Shown: positions 44,894 through 54,824, counted from the stretch's first letter. The stretch is 64,000 nucleotides of DNA from Kocuria palustris (GCF_007666205.1 NZ_VDOR01000011.1:1-64000); one strand, 5' to 3'. Notes: generated from the sequence alone by a model not told the origin. Numbers and translations are program-made.

Positions 44894-47650
44894 ATGGTGA
44901 GCTCCATTCCTCGTCCGTCCCCGCGATCAGGTCGGCCTCGCGGTGGGCCGCGCTGGACCGGTGGGTCCTCGGCGACCGGTGGGCCCAGGGCTGCAGGTCA
45001 GGCCGGGTCGCTGGGCCGGCTCTGGGAGCGCTCGCGGCAGCTGCCGGAGGACCTGGTGCGAGCACAGGCGCAGAAGCGCGAGGACCGTCTGGAGGCCGCC
45101 CGGAGGGCTCCGCGGCCCACGTGGGACCTGCGCCTGGTCCCGGTTGCGATCAGCGCCTGGGGCGCGGCGGTGACCGGGGCGGTGCAGCCGGGGATCGTCG
45201 ACGCCGCCCTGGAGGTGCTGATCCGGCGACCGGTCCTCCCTGCAGGGGTGCTGGCGATGCTGCTGGCGGCGCTGGTCATCAGGACGGCCGGCAGGGGGCG
45301 GCCGGGGCGCCGAGCCGCCGGGACGCGCACGGCCTCTCGGAGACGGCCCCGGGGTGCGAGGCCGCCGCAGCGGTCCGTCGCGAGCATCGCCCGGGACGTC
45401 CTGCCCACGGTGCTGCTCTGTGCTCTGATCGTCGCAGCGGTCGTCCTGCGGACCGGGGCCCAGCAGGCGACGACGGCGCAGGAGATGCGAGGTCTCGGAG
45501 CAGGTGCCGAGCGGGTGACGCTCGAGGTCGTCGACCGGCCCGTCGAGTGGCACAGCACTCCGGATTCCGCGTTCGGTCCTGCCCCGGAGCAGACGGGCGA
45601 GGCCGCGAGCGGCGTCGTCGTGCCCGTGCGTCTGGACAGCGGTGCGGAGGCCGCGCTGTTCGCCGAGGACCCGCGCTGGGCCGCCGTGCGGACGGGGGAG
45701 CGCTACGACGCGGTCGTCGGGTCGTCGCAGGGCCTGGCCGCAGAGCTGCGGCTGTGCTCATCGAGCCCGCCTTCTCCTGCCGTCACGCAGCGGAAGCCCT
45801 CGCCTCTGGGCACCGCCACGCAGCGTTTCGCTCTCGCCGCCTCGGCTCGCGGACCGGATGCCGCCGGGCTGCTGCCCGGCATGACGTACGGCGATCGCGG
45901 CGGCCTGGACCAGGCGCTCGAGAAGGCCATGAAGGTCACGGGGCTCACGCACCTGACCGCGGTCTCGGGCTCCAACTGCGCGCTGGTCATGGCTCTGGCG
46001 GGCCGGCTCGCGCTCGGGCTGGGACTGCGTCGGCGCATGTGCCTCCTGGCGGGACTGGCGGCCCTGGGCCTGTTCGTCGCGCTGGTCGGACCGGATCCAT
46101 CGGTGCTGCGGGCCGCGGTCATGGGGTCGGTGGCGGCGCTCGCGGTCCTGTCGGGTCGCGGACCCGTGTCGCTGGCGGCGCTGAGCACGGCCATGTGCGC
46201 GCTGCTGGTGATCGATCCGAGCCTCGGCAGCGAGTACGGCTTCGCGCTGTCGGTGTGCGCCACGGCCGGGATCGTGGTCACGGGACGAGCCATGACACGC
46301 GTCCTGGAGCGCGCGCTGCCTCCCGTCCTGGCGCTCGCGGTGGCGATCCCCCTGGTCGCCCAGCTGTGGTGCGGGCCCGTCATGGCCATGCTGACGCCGA
46401 CCGTGGCCACGTACGCCGTCCCCGCGAACGCGCTGGCAGCACCCGTGGTCCCGCTCGTGACCGTGATCGGGCTCGCGGCGCTGGTCCTGCTGGGGATCGG
46501 CGGGCCCGTGGGGACGTGGCTGGGCCAGCTGCTGCTGCACCCCGGATCCTGGTGCGCGGGGCTCATCGCGCGCACTGCCCGGTTCTTCGCGGGGCTTCCC
46601 GGCTCCACCGCTCCCTGGCTGCCGCCGCCGATGGGACCGGTGCTCATGCTCGTGCTCAGCGCGGTGCTCGTCGTGGCCGTGCATCGGCTGGACGCGCGAT
46701 GGCTGCGCCATGCCGTGTCCGGGGAGGCGGCGGGCACGGCGCCCGGTCCCGTCGATGAGCGCGCCTGGCTGCGAGCCCGACGACGCGAGCGGCTGTGGCG
46801 CAGCGCGGCCGTCGCCGCTGCCGCGGTCGGCGCCGTCGCGCTGGTGGCCGTGCTGCGGTGGCCCGGGCCGACGGACGAGGACTGGTCCGTGCTCGCCTGC
46901 GATGTCGGCCAGGGAGACGCGGTGCTCGTGCGGGGCAGGGAGGCCGGGAAGGAGACCACGGTGCTGATCGACGCCGGGCCGGAGCCGGAGGCGGTGCGCA
47001 CATGCCTGGCCGACGCCGGGGTCGATCACCTGGATCTGCTGGTCCTGACCCACGATCACGCGGATCACGTCGCCGGGGCCGCAGGCCTGGGCGCGGTCGT
47101 GCGCATCGACGAGGTCTGGTGGTCCTCGGCGACCGGGCGTGCTCCCGACGAGCTGGCCGATCTGGGCGCCGCCGGCCGCCGCCCGGCCGTGGATGAGCTC
47201 TACACCGGTGCGGGCCTCACGCTGCGCGTGCTGGGCCCGGACCCCGCTCGCGCGGCGATCAGCCCCGAGTCGGAGGACGAGAACAACGCCTCTCTCGTGC
47301 TGAGGGCCGAGGTCGCGGACGGCCGGGACCGGTTCTCGATGCTGGCCGCCGGCGACCTGGAGGAATCGGGCGCGGGGCCGGTCCTGCGAGGAGAACCCAC
47401 GCTGCTGGACGTCGACCTGCTCAAGGTCTCCCACCACGGAGCTCGCAACGGCGGCACGGCGCTCATCGACGCCGCCTCACCGGGTCTGGCGCTCGTGTCG
47501 GTGGGGGAGGACAACGACTACGGGCATCCCCATCCGTCGATCATCCAGCACCTGGGCCGGGCCGGCGTCCCCGTGGCCCGCACCGATCAGCACGGCGCCG
47601 CGGCGATCCGCCGCGAGGAAGGAGCGCTGGTCGCCGTGCCGCTCGGCTGA
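44894..47650 (+). CDS. comEC: ComEC/Rec2 DNA-uptake channel with C-terminal metallo-beta-lactamase domain
   Basis: ComEC forms the inner-membrane channel for single-stranded DNA. Two to three N-terminal helices are followed by a DUF4131/OB-like region, then the multi-helix Competence domain (LTHLTAVSGSNCALVMALAG, then many hydrophobic helices). The C-terminal nuclease-like domain has LACDVGQGDAVLV, the metal motif LTHDHADH and VSHHGARNG. Length is about 918 residues from the ATG at 44894; the start is uncertain, and the GTG 3 bases later is also possible. It is separated from comEA by the opposing pseudogene. holA follows, as is usual. Confidence 0.92.
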   Translation: MVSSIPRPSPRSGRPRGGPRWTGGSSATGGPRAAGQAGSLGRLWERSRQLPEDLVRAQAQKREDRLEAARRAPRPTWDLRLVPVAISAWGAAVTGAVQPGIVDAALEVLIRRPVLPAGVLAMLLAALVIRTAGRGRPGRRAAGTRTASRRRPRGARPPQRSVASIARDVLPTVLLCALIVAAVVLRTGAQQATTAQEMRGLGAGAERVTLEVVDRPVEWHSTPDSAFGPAPEQTGEAASGVVVPVRLDSGAEAALFAEDPRWAAVRTGERYDAVVGSSQGLAAELRLCSSSPPSPAVTQRKPSPLGTATQRFALAASARGPDAAGLLPGMTYGDRGGLDQALEKAMKVTGLTHLTAVSGSNCALVMALAGRLALGLGLRRRMCLLAGLAALGLFVALVGPDPSVLRAAVMGSVAALAVLSGRGPVSLAALSTAMCALLVIDPSLGSEYGFALSVCATAGIVVTGRAMTRVLERALPPVLALAVAIPLVAQLWCGPVMAMLTPTVATYAVPANALAAPVVPLVTVIGLAALVLLGIGGPVGTWLGQLLLHPGSWCAGLIARTARFFAGLPGSTAPWLPPPMGPVLMLVLSAVLVVAVHRLDARWLRHAVSGEAAGTAPGPVDERAWLRARRRERLWRSAAVAAAAVGAVALVAVLRWPGPTDEDWSVLACDVGQGDAVLVRGREAGKETTVLIDAGPEPEAVRTCLADAGVDHLDLLVLTHDHADHVAGAAGLGAVVRIDEVWWSSATGRAPDELADLGAAGRRPAVDELYTGAGLTLRVLGPDPARAAISPESEDENNASLVLRAEVADGRDRFSMLAAGDLEESGAGPVLRGEPTLLDVDLLKVSHHGARNGGTALIDAASPGLALVSVGEDNDYGHPHPSIIQHLGRAGVPVARTDQHGAAAIRREEGALVAVPLG

Positions 47651-47685
47651 TCGGCCTCGCCGGGCGGCCCGGGCTCCACCGCAGC

Positions 47686-47710
47686 CTGCCGGGAGGCATG
47701 TGCCCGGCAG
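47686..47710 (+). terminator. Hairpin between comEC and holA
   Basis: CTGCCGGG and CCCGGCAG form a perfect 8-bp stem with a 9-base loop 36 bases after the comEC stop. Confidence 0.45.
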
Positions 47711-47783
47711 AGACGGCAGCGGCGGCGACGGGCAGCCTGATCGGCGAGGTCGGCTGTCGGCCGCCCATGACATCCTTGCCGGC

Positions 47784-48788
47784 ATGACCCCGCCTCGCCG
47801 TCGAACCGCCGCCGCTGCTCCGGAGACCTCCTGGCGCGATGTCGAGCCCGCGCCGCTGATCCTCATCACGGGCAAGGAGAGCTACCTGATCGCCCGGGCG
47901 GTCGACCGGCTGCGGGGGCTGCTCAAGGAGTCCCGCGGCTCGATCGAGGTCTCGCGCATCGATGCGTCGAGCTGCCCGCCGGGTCAGCTGCAGGTCCTGG
48001 CCAGCCCGTCGCTGTTCGAGGACCCCAAGCTGATCGTGGTCGAGGACCTCGCGCAGATGAACGAGGAGATGCTCAAGGACGGTCTCGACTACGTCGGCCA
48101 GGCGGATCCCGAGGTCGTGGTGGTCTTCGTCCACTCCGGCGGCAATCGCGGCAAGAAGCTGCTCGATGCGCTGAAGGCCAAGGCGGTCGTCGTCGACGCC
48201 GCGCCGCTGAAGAACGACCGGGACAAGGTCGAGTTCGTGCGCCACGAGTTCCGCTCCCACCAGCGCACGATCGACCCCGACGCGGCGCGCGCCCTGACGC
48301 AGGCCGTGGGCACCTCCACCTCGGAGCTGGCCTCGGCCTGCTCCCAGCTGCTCTCCGACGGGCCGGATCACATCACCTTCGACGTCGTGGAGACCTACTA
48401 CGGCGGCCGCGTCGAGGCCACGGCCTTCAAGGTCGCCGACGCGGCGCTGGCCGGTCGGCCCGAGGCCGCGCTCAAGCTGTGGCGGCAGGCGCTGGACACG
48501 GGCACCGATCCCGTTCCGATGGTCGCCGCTCTGGCCTCCAAGGTCCGGCTGGTGGCGGCGGTCCACGGGGTCCGCGGCAGCGCGAACCAGCTCGCGGGCC
48601 AGGTCGGGGGAGCGCCGTGGCAGGTGGAGCGCGCCCAGCAGGAGGCGCGGCGCTTCACGGAGGACGACATGGTCAGGGCCCTGCGCGTGCTCGCCGAGGC
48701 CGATGCCCAGGTCAAGGGCGAGTCCCGCAGCGCGCCCTATGCGGTGGAGAAGGCCATCACCGCGATCGCGCTGTCCGGCCGCCGCTGA
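47784..48788 (+). CDS. holA: DNA polymerase III delta subunit
   Basis: HolA is the wrench subunit of the clamp loader. The degenerate AAA+ domain begins PLILITGKESYLIARAVDRL and includes LFEDPKLIVVEDL; the C-terminal collar domain is AAALKLWRQALDTG-like, followed by EADAQVKGES near the end. Length is 334 residues. The ATG lies in a 133-base gap after comEC. The ribosome site is weak. comEC-holA-rpsT is a widespread order. Confidence 0.93.
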   Translation: MTPPRRRTAAAAPETSWRDVEPAPLILITGKESYLIARAVDRLRGLLKESRGSIEVSRIDASSCPPGQLQVLASPSLFEDPKLIVVEDLAQMNEEMLKDGLDYVGQADPEVVVVFVHSGGNRGKKLLDALKAKAVVVDAAPLKNDRDKVEFVRHEFRSHQRTIDPDAARALTQAVGTSTSELASACSQLLSDGPDHITFDVVETYYGGRVEATAFKVADAALAGRPEAALKLWRQALDTGTDPVPMVAALASKVRLVAAVHGVRGSANQLAGQVGGAPWQVERAQQEARRFTEDDMVRALRVLAEADAQVKGESRSAPYAVEKAITAIALSGRR

Positions 48789-48823
48789 GGCGGGCAGTTG
48801 CTCTCGCTGTCGCCCGAGGACGC

Positions 48824-48863
48824 GACAGGGCCCCGCTCCCACGAAGGGGAGCGGGGCCCTGTC
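48824..48863. terminator. Bidirectional terminator between holA and rpsT
   Basis: A near-perfect 17-bp stem (GACAGGGCCCCGCTCCC and complement) with a short ACGAAG-type loop stands between the converging genes. Confidence 0.85.
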
Positions 48864-48906
48864 GGAAGCGCCGCGGCCGCGGCGCCGATGCCGCGAGGAC
48901 GCGGGA

Positions 48907-49170
48907 TCAGGCCATCGCGGCGACGCGCTTGGCGAAGCCGGACTTCTTGTTGGCCGCGTTGTTCTTGTGCAGGACGCCCTTGGAGACGGCCTTGTCGTAC
49001 TTGCGGGAGACATCGCGCAGGGCGGCCTCGGCGGCGGCCTTGTCGCCGGAGGCGACGGCCGAGTCGAGACGGCGCACGTAGGTCTTGAGCTCCGACTTGT
49101 ACGCGTTGTTGCGCAGGCGCGACTTCTCGTTCGTCAGGATGCGCTTCTTCTGGGACTTGATGTTAGCCAC
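48907..49170 (-). CDS. rpsT: 30S ribosomal protein S20
   Basis: S20 binds the 5' domain of 16S rRNA. The 87-residue Lys/Ala-rich helical sequence ([20 protein letters not shown] at the start, [16 protein letters not shown] at the end) is typical. The GTG start is 5 bases after AAGGAG. The leader is about 130 nt, long enough for control by S20 itself, as known in E. coli, but I see no defined structure. Confidence 0.97.
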   Translation of the reverse strand: MANIKSQKKRILTNEKSRLRNNAYKSELKTYVRRLDSAVASGDKAAAEAALRDVSRKYDKAVSKGVLHKNNAANKKSGFAKRVAAMA

Positions 49171-49304
49171 AGGTACTCCTTCACAGGTTCACGATGATCG
49201 GTTCGGTGAGGGCAGACGACCGGCTCTGACTGAGACATGAGAGTGGGGACGCTCGCAACAGCCGGCCGCAGTGCCCGGCGATCAGCGCGGACACACAGCG
49301 GAAC

Positions 49305-49310
49305 AGTGTA
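49305..49310 (-). promoter_or_regulatory. -10 box of the rpsT promoter
   Basis: TACACT read on the minus strand (49310-49305) is a good TAnnnT box. The -35 region does not resemble TTGACA. Confidence 0.4.
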
Positions 49311-49325
49311 CCAGAGCCGCCCGGA

Positions 49326-49907
49326 TCAGCGGCGGTCCGCGAGCGCGCGGGCCACATCGTCGAACCGGTCGCGGGGCAGCACCGCGCCCTCCCGGCGCAC
49401 GTCCTCCGGCCGGACGCGGATGACCCGGTCCACCTTGACCTCCGAGGGCCGTCCCCGGCGGTCCCACGGGCCGGTGCCGATGTCGATGTAGTCGGGGTCC
49501 GGCGACGCCGCGCTGCTGCGGTCCTTCGTCGTCAGCATGAGCGTCAGCAGGTGCGCACCCTCGCGGCCGACGATGAGCACGGGACGATCCTTGCCGCGGG
49601 TGCGGTCCTCCTCGTAGGGCACCCACGTCCACACGATCTCTCCCGGATCGGGGGCGCCGTCGGGGTCCGGGGCATAGCTCGCCCGCACCCGTCCCCGGTA
49701 GTCGCCCGCGTAGCCGCCGGCTCCGCCGATGCCGCCGGAACCGGCCGACGGGGCCGAGGAGGCGGGGCGGGTCGAGCGACGATCCCGCGGGGCGGTCGAC
49801 GTCGACGGGGCGCCGGATCCGGCGCGATCCCGGCTGCGCTGGAGCTGCTGGACCACGCGGTAGCCGCGCCGCAGTCCGCGGGCGACCTGCTGGAGGCTGA
49901 TGTTCAT
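49326..49907 (-). CDS. PemK/MazF-like toxin-fold protein, orphan
   Basis: The C-terminal ~100 residues resemble the PemK/MazF ribonuclease fold: [31 protein letters not shown] and LMLTTKDRS carry the Arg and Thr/Ser positions expected at the active site. A basic N-terminal helix (residues 1-25, [20 protein letters not shown]) and a Ser/Pro/Gly linker precede it. No antitoxin-like gene is adjacent, so a plain toxin-antitoxin role is doubtful. The ATG at 49907 is the most likely start; its ribosome site is weak. It is divergent from lepA, 126 bases away. Confidence 0.75.
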   Translation of the reverse strand: MNISLQQVARGLRRGYRVVQQLQRSRDRAGSGAPSTSTAPRDRRSTRPASSAPSAGSGGIGGAGGYAGDYRGRVRASYAPDPDGAPDPGEIVWTWVPYEEDRTRGKDRPVLIVGREGAHLLTLMLTTKDRSSAASPDPDYIDIGTGPWDRRGRPSEVKVDRVIRVRPEDVRREGAVLPRDRFDDVARALADRR

Positions 49908-50033
49908 GCCGCCATTGAACCAGGCATCGGATGGCCCCGCCGGGCGGTCATGAGAGACTGGGGCACTGATCCGCCCCGCCGCTGGTCCCCAGAGCACCGC
50001 CGTGCGCCCGTTCCGACCCCTGAGAGGCTCGCC

Positions 50034-51881
50034 TTGTCCCCACTGGCCGTCCATCCGCCGGTGCCGTCGCGCACCGACCAATCGGTCCTGCGCAACTTCT
50101 GCATCATCGCGCACATCGACCACGGGAAGTCGACCCTGGCCGACCGCATGCTGCAGGCGACCGGGGTGGTCACGCCGCGCCAGATGAAGGCCCAGTACCT
50201 GGACCGGATGGACATCGAGCGCGAGCGCGGCATCACCATCAAGTCGCAGGCGGTGCGCATGCCGTGGGGCGTCGACGGCACCGACCACGTGCTGAACATG
50301 ATCGACACCCCGGGGCACGTCGACTTCACGTACGAGGTCTCGCGCTCCCTGGCGGCCTGCGAGGGCGCGCTCCTGCTGGTCGACGCCGCCCAGGGCATCG
50401 AGGCGCAGACCCTGGCCAACCTGTACCTGGCCATGGAGAACGACCTCACGATCATCCCGGTGCTCAACAAGATCGACCTGCCGGCCGCCCAGCCGGACAA
50501 GTACGCCGAGGAGATCGGCAGCCTGATCGGCGAGGACCCCGAGCGCGTGCTGCGGGTCTCCGGCAAGACGGGCGAGGGCGTCGAGGCGCTGCTGGACCGC
50601 ATCGTCGAGGAGATCCCGCCGCCGAGCGGCGATCCCGACGCCCCGGCCCGGGCCATGATCTTCGACTCGGTCTTCGACACCTACCGCGGCGTCGTCACCT
50701 ACGTCCGGCTGTTCGACGGCGGCCTGTCCCCGCGCGAGCGGATCCAGATGATGTCCACCGGCGCTCAGCACGAGCTGCTCGAGATCGGCGCGATCTCCCC
50801 CGAGCCGCAGCCCACCGAGGGCCTGCGCGCAGGCGAGGTCGGCTACCTGATCACCGGTGTGAAGGACGTCCGCCAGTCCCGCGTGGGCGACACCGTGACG
50901 ACCGCGCAGAAGGGCGCGGAGCAGGAGCTCGGCGGCTACGAGGATCCCAAGCCCATGGTGTTCTCCGGGCTGTTCCCGATCGACGGCTCGGACTACCCCG
51001 TGCTGCGCGATGCGCTTGAGAAGCTGCAGCTCAACGACGCCGCGCTGGTCTGGGAGCCCGAGACCTCGACGGCGCTGGGCTTCGGATTCCGCTGCGGCTT
51101 CCTGGGCCTGCTGCACCTGGAGATCACCCGCGAGCGCCTCGAGCGCGAGTACAACCTGGATCTGATCGCGACGGCCCCGTCGGTGTCCTACGACGTGACG
51201 ACCGAGGACGGCACCGAGATCGTGGTCACCAACCCGTCGGAGTTCCCCGAGGGCAAGATCAAGGAGATCCGCGAGCCGATGGTCTCGGCCACGATCCTGG
51301 CGCCGTCGGAGTTCGTGGGCACGATCATGGAGCTCTCGCAGTCCAAGCGCGGCCAGATGGCCGGCATGGACTACCTCTCCGAGGACCGCGTCGAGCTGCG
51401 CTACCGCCTGCCGCTGGCCGAGATCGTGGTGGGCTTCTTCGATCAGCTCAAGTCCAAGACCCGCGGATACGCCTCGCTCGACTGGAAGCCCGACGGGGAC
51501 GAGGCCGCCGAGCTGGTCAAGGTCGATCTGCTCCTGCAGGGCGAGCGCGTGGACGCGTTCTCCGCGATCACCCACAAGGACAAGGCCTACTCGTACGGCA
51601 CCTCGATGGCGAACAAGCTGCGCGAGCTCATCCCGCGTCAGCAGTTCGAGGTGCCGGTCCAGGCGGCGATCGGCTCCCGGATCATCGCGCGAGAGAACAT
51701 CCGCGCGATCCGCAAGGACGTGCTCTCCAAGTGCTACGGCGGCGACATCACCCGCAAGCGCAAGCTGCTCGAGAAGCAGAAGGAGGGCAAGAAGCGCATG
51801 AAGATGGTCGGGCGCGTCGAGGTCCCGCAGGAGGCCTTCGTCGCCGCGCTGTCCGCGGACGAGCCGGAGAAGAAGAAGTAG
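50034..51881 (+). CDS. lepA: Elongation factor 4 (LepA), ribosome back-translocating GTPase
   Basis: LepA is an EF-G-like GTPase acting on stalled or initiating ribosomes. G1 is AHIDHGKST (residues 26-34), followed by DTPGHVDF and NKIDLPAA. The LepA-specific C-terminal domain is present ([32 protein letters not shown]). Length is 615 residues. The TTG start follows GAGAGG at 5 bases and gives the usual N-terminus just before [11 protein letters not shown]. The next gene starts 2 bases after its TAG. Confidence 0.96.
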   Translation: MSPLAVHPPVPSRTDQSVLRNFCIIAHIDHGKSTLADRMLQATGVVTPRQMKAQYLDRMDIERERGITIKSQAVRMPWGVDGTDHVLNMIDTPGHVDFTYEVSRSLAACEGALLLVDAAQGIEAQTLANLYLAMENDLTIIPVLNKIDLPAAQPDKYAEEIGSLIGEDPERVLRVSGKTGEGVEALLDRIVEEIPPPSGDPDAPARAMIFDSVFDTYRGVVTYVRLFDGGLSPRERIQMMSTGAQHELLEIGAISPEPQPTEGLRAGEVGYLITGVKDVRQSRVGDTVTTAQKGAEQELGGYEDPKPMVFSGLFPIDGSDYPVLRDALEKLQLNDAALVWEPETSTALGFGFRCGFLGLLHLEITRERLEREYNLDLIATAPSVSYDVTTEDGTEIVVTNPSEFPEGKIKEIREPMVSATILAPSEFVGTIMELSQSKRGQMAGMDYLSEDRVELRYRLPLAEIVVGFFDQLKSKTRGYASLDWKPDGDEAAELVKVDLLLQGERVDAFSAITHKDKAYSYGTSMANKLRELIPRQQFEVPVQAAIGSRIIARENIRAIRKDVLSKCYGGDITRKRKLLEKQKEGKKRMKMVGRVEVPQEAFVAALSADEPEKKK

Positions 51882-51883
51882 CC

Positions 51884-52741
51884 GTGCCCTCCGGCCCCGC
51901 GGTCGTGGCCGTCTCGCTCAAGAGGCGCACGCAGGACGCCTGGGGCGTGCTGCGCGCGGACGAGGACGATGCGCGCGCCGTGCGCGCCGCCTGGGTCATC
52001 GACGGCGCCACCCCTCTGGGGGCGGCGGATCCGCGCGCTGCCGACGACCGGGTGTCCCGGTTCGCCTGGGCCCTGTCGGGCGGCCTGCGCCGTGCCCTGG
52101 CCGACGACGCGGAGGGAGCGGTGCCGATCGCGCAGCACGTCGAGTCCGCACGGGCCGCCGCTCAGGGCTCCGTCGAGCGCGGCTGGCCGGGTGCGCAGAC
52201 CCCGACCGCCACGCTGTCGCTGGTCCGCCGCATCCCGGCGGGCCTGGAGGCCTTCGTCCTGGGCGACTCCCCGCTGTGGATCGAGGACGGCGACGAGCCG
52301 GTCGAGGTCCGCGACCCCCGGTTCGACGGCGCCGAGCAGCGCCTGATCCGGCACTGGCACGACCTGCGCGCAGCAGGGCTCTGCGCCGCCCGGGCCTACG
52401 CCGAGCTGATCGAGGCGCAGGTGCGCTCCCGCCGTCGGCGCGACGTCGATGACGGGGTGCGGATCCTGGGGAGCAGTCCCCGGGCGGCCGAGCACGCAGC
52501 GGTGCAGCTGCTCCCGGGCCCTGCCGAACGGCGGGTGTGCCTGCTCTCGGACGGCCTCGAGCGCGTGGTCTCCCCGTTCGGTCTGACCGACCGGGAGGGC
52601 CTCTTCACCGCCCTGCAGGAGGGGCGGGCCGGCCCGCTGGTCCAGCGGCTGCGCCGCCTCGAGCGTCAGGACGCCCTGTGCCTGCGCTGTCCGCGCCTGA
52701 GGCCCCACGACGATGTCACTGGCCTGGCCATCGCGCTCTGA
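51884..52741 (+). CDS. PP2C-like serine/threonine phosphatase family protein
   Basis: A 285-residue protein with PP2C-type metal-site motifs: VIDGATPLG (Asp40-Gly41), AFVLGDSPLW, VCLLSDGLERV and HDDVTGLAI at the C-terminus. Relative to well-known PP2Cs it is short and the first acidic motif (RxxNED) is not obvious, so activity is uncertain. No membrane segment is visible. The GTG starts 2 bases after the lepA stop, so the two genes are probably co-translated. The target is unknown. Confidence 0.7.
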   Translation: MPSGPAVVAVSLKRRTQDAWGVLRADEDDARAVRAAWVIDGATPLGAADPRAADDRVSRFAWALSGGLRRALADDAEGAVPIAQHVESARAAAQGSVERGWPGAQTPTATLSLVRRIPAGLEAFVLGDSPLWIEDGDEPVEVRDPRFDGAEQRLIRHWHDLRAAGLCAARAYAELIEAQVRSRRRRDVDDGVRILGSSPRAAEHAAVQLLPGPAERRVCLLSDGLERVVSPFGLTDREGLFTALQEGRAGPLVQRLRRLERQDALCLRCPRLRPHDDVTGLAIAL

Positions 52742-52830
52742 CCAGCAGCGATGCTCCGACCCTCCCGTTCAGCCGGAGACTCACTGCGCTGCGCAGACCC
52801 TGACGCTCCACCCGAGGATGAAGGATTGAG

Positions 52831-54075
52831 ATGCCTGCACTGCCCGAGGGCGAGACGCCCCCCGAGGACGGCCTGCTGCCCGGCTCCGCCGCCGCCGGAG
52901 CCGATCGGCGGACCCTGAGCCTCTACGTCCACGTGCCGTTCTGCGCGGTGCGCTGCGGCTACTGCGACTTCAACACCTACACGGCCCTCGAGCTCGGGCC
53001 GGGCGTCTCGCAGGAGGCCTATCACCGGGATGCGGCCCAGGAGGTGCGCTTCGGCCGCCAGGTCCTCGACGCCTCGGGCGTGGCCGCCCGCGAGCTGCAC
53101 AGCGTCTTCTTCGGGGGCGGGACGCCCACGCGCCTGGCGGCCCCCGCGCTCGTCGAGATCCTGGACACCGCCCGCGAGGCCTTCGGCCTGGCCGAGGGCG
53201 CGGAGGTCACCACGGAGGCGAATCCGGATTCCGTGACCGCCGTGGGCCTGAGGATCCTGGCCGACGGCGGCTTCACGCGGGTCTCCTTCGGCATGCAGTC
53301 GGCGGTCCCGCACGTGCTGCGCACCCTGGACCGCACGCACGATCCCGCGAACGTCCCGAGAGCGGTGCAGTGGGCGAAGGACGCGGGACTGTCGGTGAGC
53401 ACCGACCTGATCTACGGCACGCCGGGGGAGTCGCTCGAGGACTGGCGCGAGTCCCTGCGTCAGGCGATCGGGATGCAGCCCGATCACCTCTCCGCCTACT
53501 CCCTGATCGTCGAGGACGGCACCCGGATGGCCGCGCAGATGCGCCGCGGCGAGGTCGCGCCGATCGATCCGGACGACCAGGCGGAGAAGTACGAGATCGC
53601 CGCGACGATGCTGGGGGAGGCCGGCTTCGAGTGGTACGAGATCTCCAACTGGTCGCGCGCGGCTCGCGGACGCACTGCCGAGCAGAACCGCTCGGCGCAC
53701 AACCTCGCCTACTGGCGGAACCAGGACTGGTGGGGCGTGGGCCCCGGCGCGCACAGCCACGTCGGGGGCGTGCGCTGGTGGAACCGCAAGCACCCCCTGC
53801 CGTACGTCAACGCGGTCCGCCGTGGGCAGTCCCCGGCCGTGGGCAGGGAGCTGCTCGACGACGACACCCGCTATCTCGAGCGCGTCATGCTCGAATCGCG
53901 GATCGCCGACGGCATGCCGATCGAGATGCTGCGCCCGGCGGGCAGGCGCGGGATCGCGCAGCTCGTGGCCGATGAGCTGATCGACGGCCGCCGGGCGCTG
54001 CGCGGCGAGCTCGTGCTCACGCTCCGGGGCCGCCTGCTGGGAGATGCCGTCGTGCGCCGGCTGCTGGCCGACTGA
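52831..54075 (+). CDS. hemW: Heme chaperone HemW, radical SAM (formerly coproporphyrinogen oxidase-like)
   Basis: HemW binds heme and a 4Fe-4S cluster and is thought to deliver heme to respiratory enzymes. The radical-SAM CxxxCxxC is Cys38, Cys42 and Cys45 in HVPFCAVRCGYCDFN. FFGGGTPTRL, TTEANPDSVT and LIYGTPGESLEDWRESL follow the HemN/HemW pattern. Length is 414 residues. The ATG follows AAGGATTGAG. lepA then hemW then hrcA-dnaJ is a common Gram-positive order. Confidence 0.94.
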   Translation: MPALPEGETPPEDGLLPGSAAAGADRRTLSLYVHVPFCAVRCGYCDFNTYTALELGPGVSQEAYHRDAAQEVRFGRQVLDASGVAARELHSVFFGGGTPTRLAAPALVEILDTAREAFGLAEGAEVTTEANPDSVTAVGLRILADGGFTRVSFGMQSAVPHVLRTLDRTHDPANVPRAVQWAKDAGLSVSTDLIYGTPGESLEDWRESLRQAIGMQPDHLSAYSLIVEDGTRMAAQMRRGEVAPIDPDDQAEKYEIAATMLGEAGFEWYEISNWSRAARGRTAEQNRSAHNLAYWRNQDWWGVGPGAHSHVGGVRWWNRKHPLPYVNAVRRGQSPAVGRELLDDDTRYLERVMLESRIADGMPIEMLRPAGRRGIAQLVADELIDGRRALRGELVLTLRGRLLGDAVVRRLLAD

Positions 54076-54121
54076 CCCGTTCGCGCGCCCGTCGCGGTGC
54101 TGCCGCCGTGCGCCCCCGGTC

Positions 54122-54721
54122 TCAGGCCCCGGCCGCGGAGCCGGTCTCGGTCGCGCCGTCCGTGCGGCCGCTGGGGGGCACGACCTGGCCCTGCGCGGTC
54201 ACCGGGTTCGAGGTCTCGCGCTCCCGGCGCCGCTCGGCGCGGCGGCTGGCCAGGGTGTCGTAGAGGTACCAGTTGAGGCGGTACCGGTAGGGGCGCCCCG
54301 AGTTGGCGGCCACGGCCGCGGCCACCGAGGAGATCGCCAGCAGCAGCCACGCCGCCGCGGCGAGGATCGCGAAGATCCAGCCGATCCACGGGATGAAGGC
54401 CAGGACGATGCCGGCGACGATCACGAGCGTGGGCAGCAGGGTGAAGTTCGCCGCCTCGAGCGACTCCTGCTCCGTGAACCGGGCCCGACCTCGGGACCAG
54501 CGGTGGATGAGGATGCTGGGGACGCACCCGACGACGCCGAGCATGTGCGACAGCGTGGCGAGCTGCTGGTCGTCGGAGACCGAGACGGGGCCGGCCTCGG
54601 CGCTGACGCCCTCGTACTCGTTGGTCGCCCGCGCGGTGTGCGATCCGCCCTGGGAGTCCGGGTCGCGGGGCTCGGCCTCGGCGCTGCCGAGTCCCTGGGA
54701 GCTGCTGCTGGAGACGGCCAC
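54122..54721 (-). CDS. DUF4870-family membrane protein
   Basis: A 199-residue protein with a disordered acidic N-terminus, then the DUF4870/Tic20-like core (about residues 50-140). The core opens with DDQQLATLSHMLGVVGCVPSI; RARFTEQESLEAANF corresponds to the conserved cytoplasmic loop, followed by two more helices (VIVAGIVLAFIPWIGWIFAILAA region). The C-terminus is charged and cytoplasmic. The GTG at 54721 has AAGGTGG upstream. The function is unknown. Confidence 0.75.
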   Translation of the reverse strand: MAVSSSSSQGLGSAEAEPRDPDSQGGSHTARATNEYEGVSAEAGPVSVSDDQQLATLSHMLGVVGCVPSILIHRWSRGRARFTEQESLEAANFTLLPTLVIVAGIVLAFIPWIGWIFAILAAAAWLLLAISSVAAAVAANSGRPYRYRLNWYLYDTLASRRAERRRERETSNPVTAQGQVVPPSGRTDGATETGSAAGA

Positions 54722-54824
54722 TGTCCACCTTCGAGATCGGGAGACCGGGGATCGCCGGTCGTGCGGGCGCCGTCGGCTCCGCTGCGGGACGCGCTGCGGC
54801 GAGGAGGGCGCTCGGGCAGGCCAC

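Noticed and set aside
48797-49088. Small plus-strand frames opposite rpsT
   Set aside because: They cover the holA/rpsT terminator and rpsT itself on the opposite strand and show no protein-like pattern.
49326-50033. Toxin-antitoxin module made of the PemK-like gene and a small partner
   Set aside because: No small antitoxin-like ORF with a ribosome site exists next to the gene on either side; the neighbours are rpsT and lepA.
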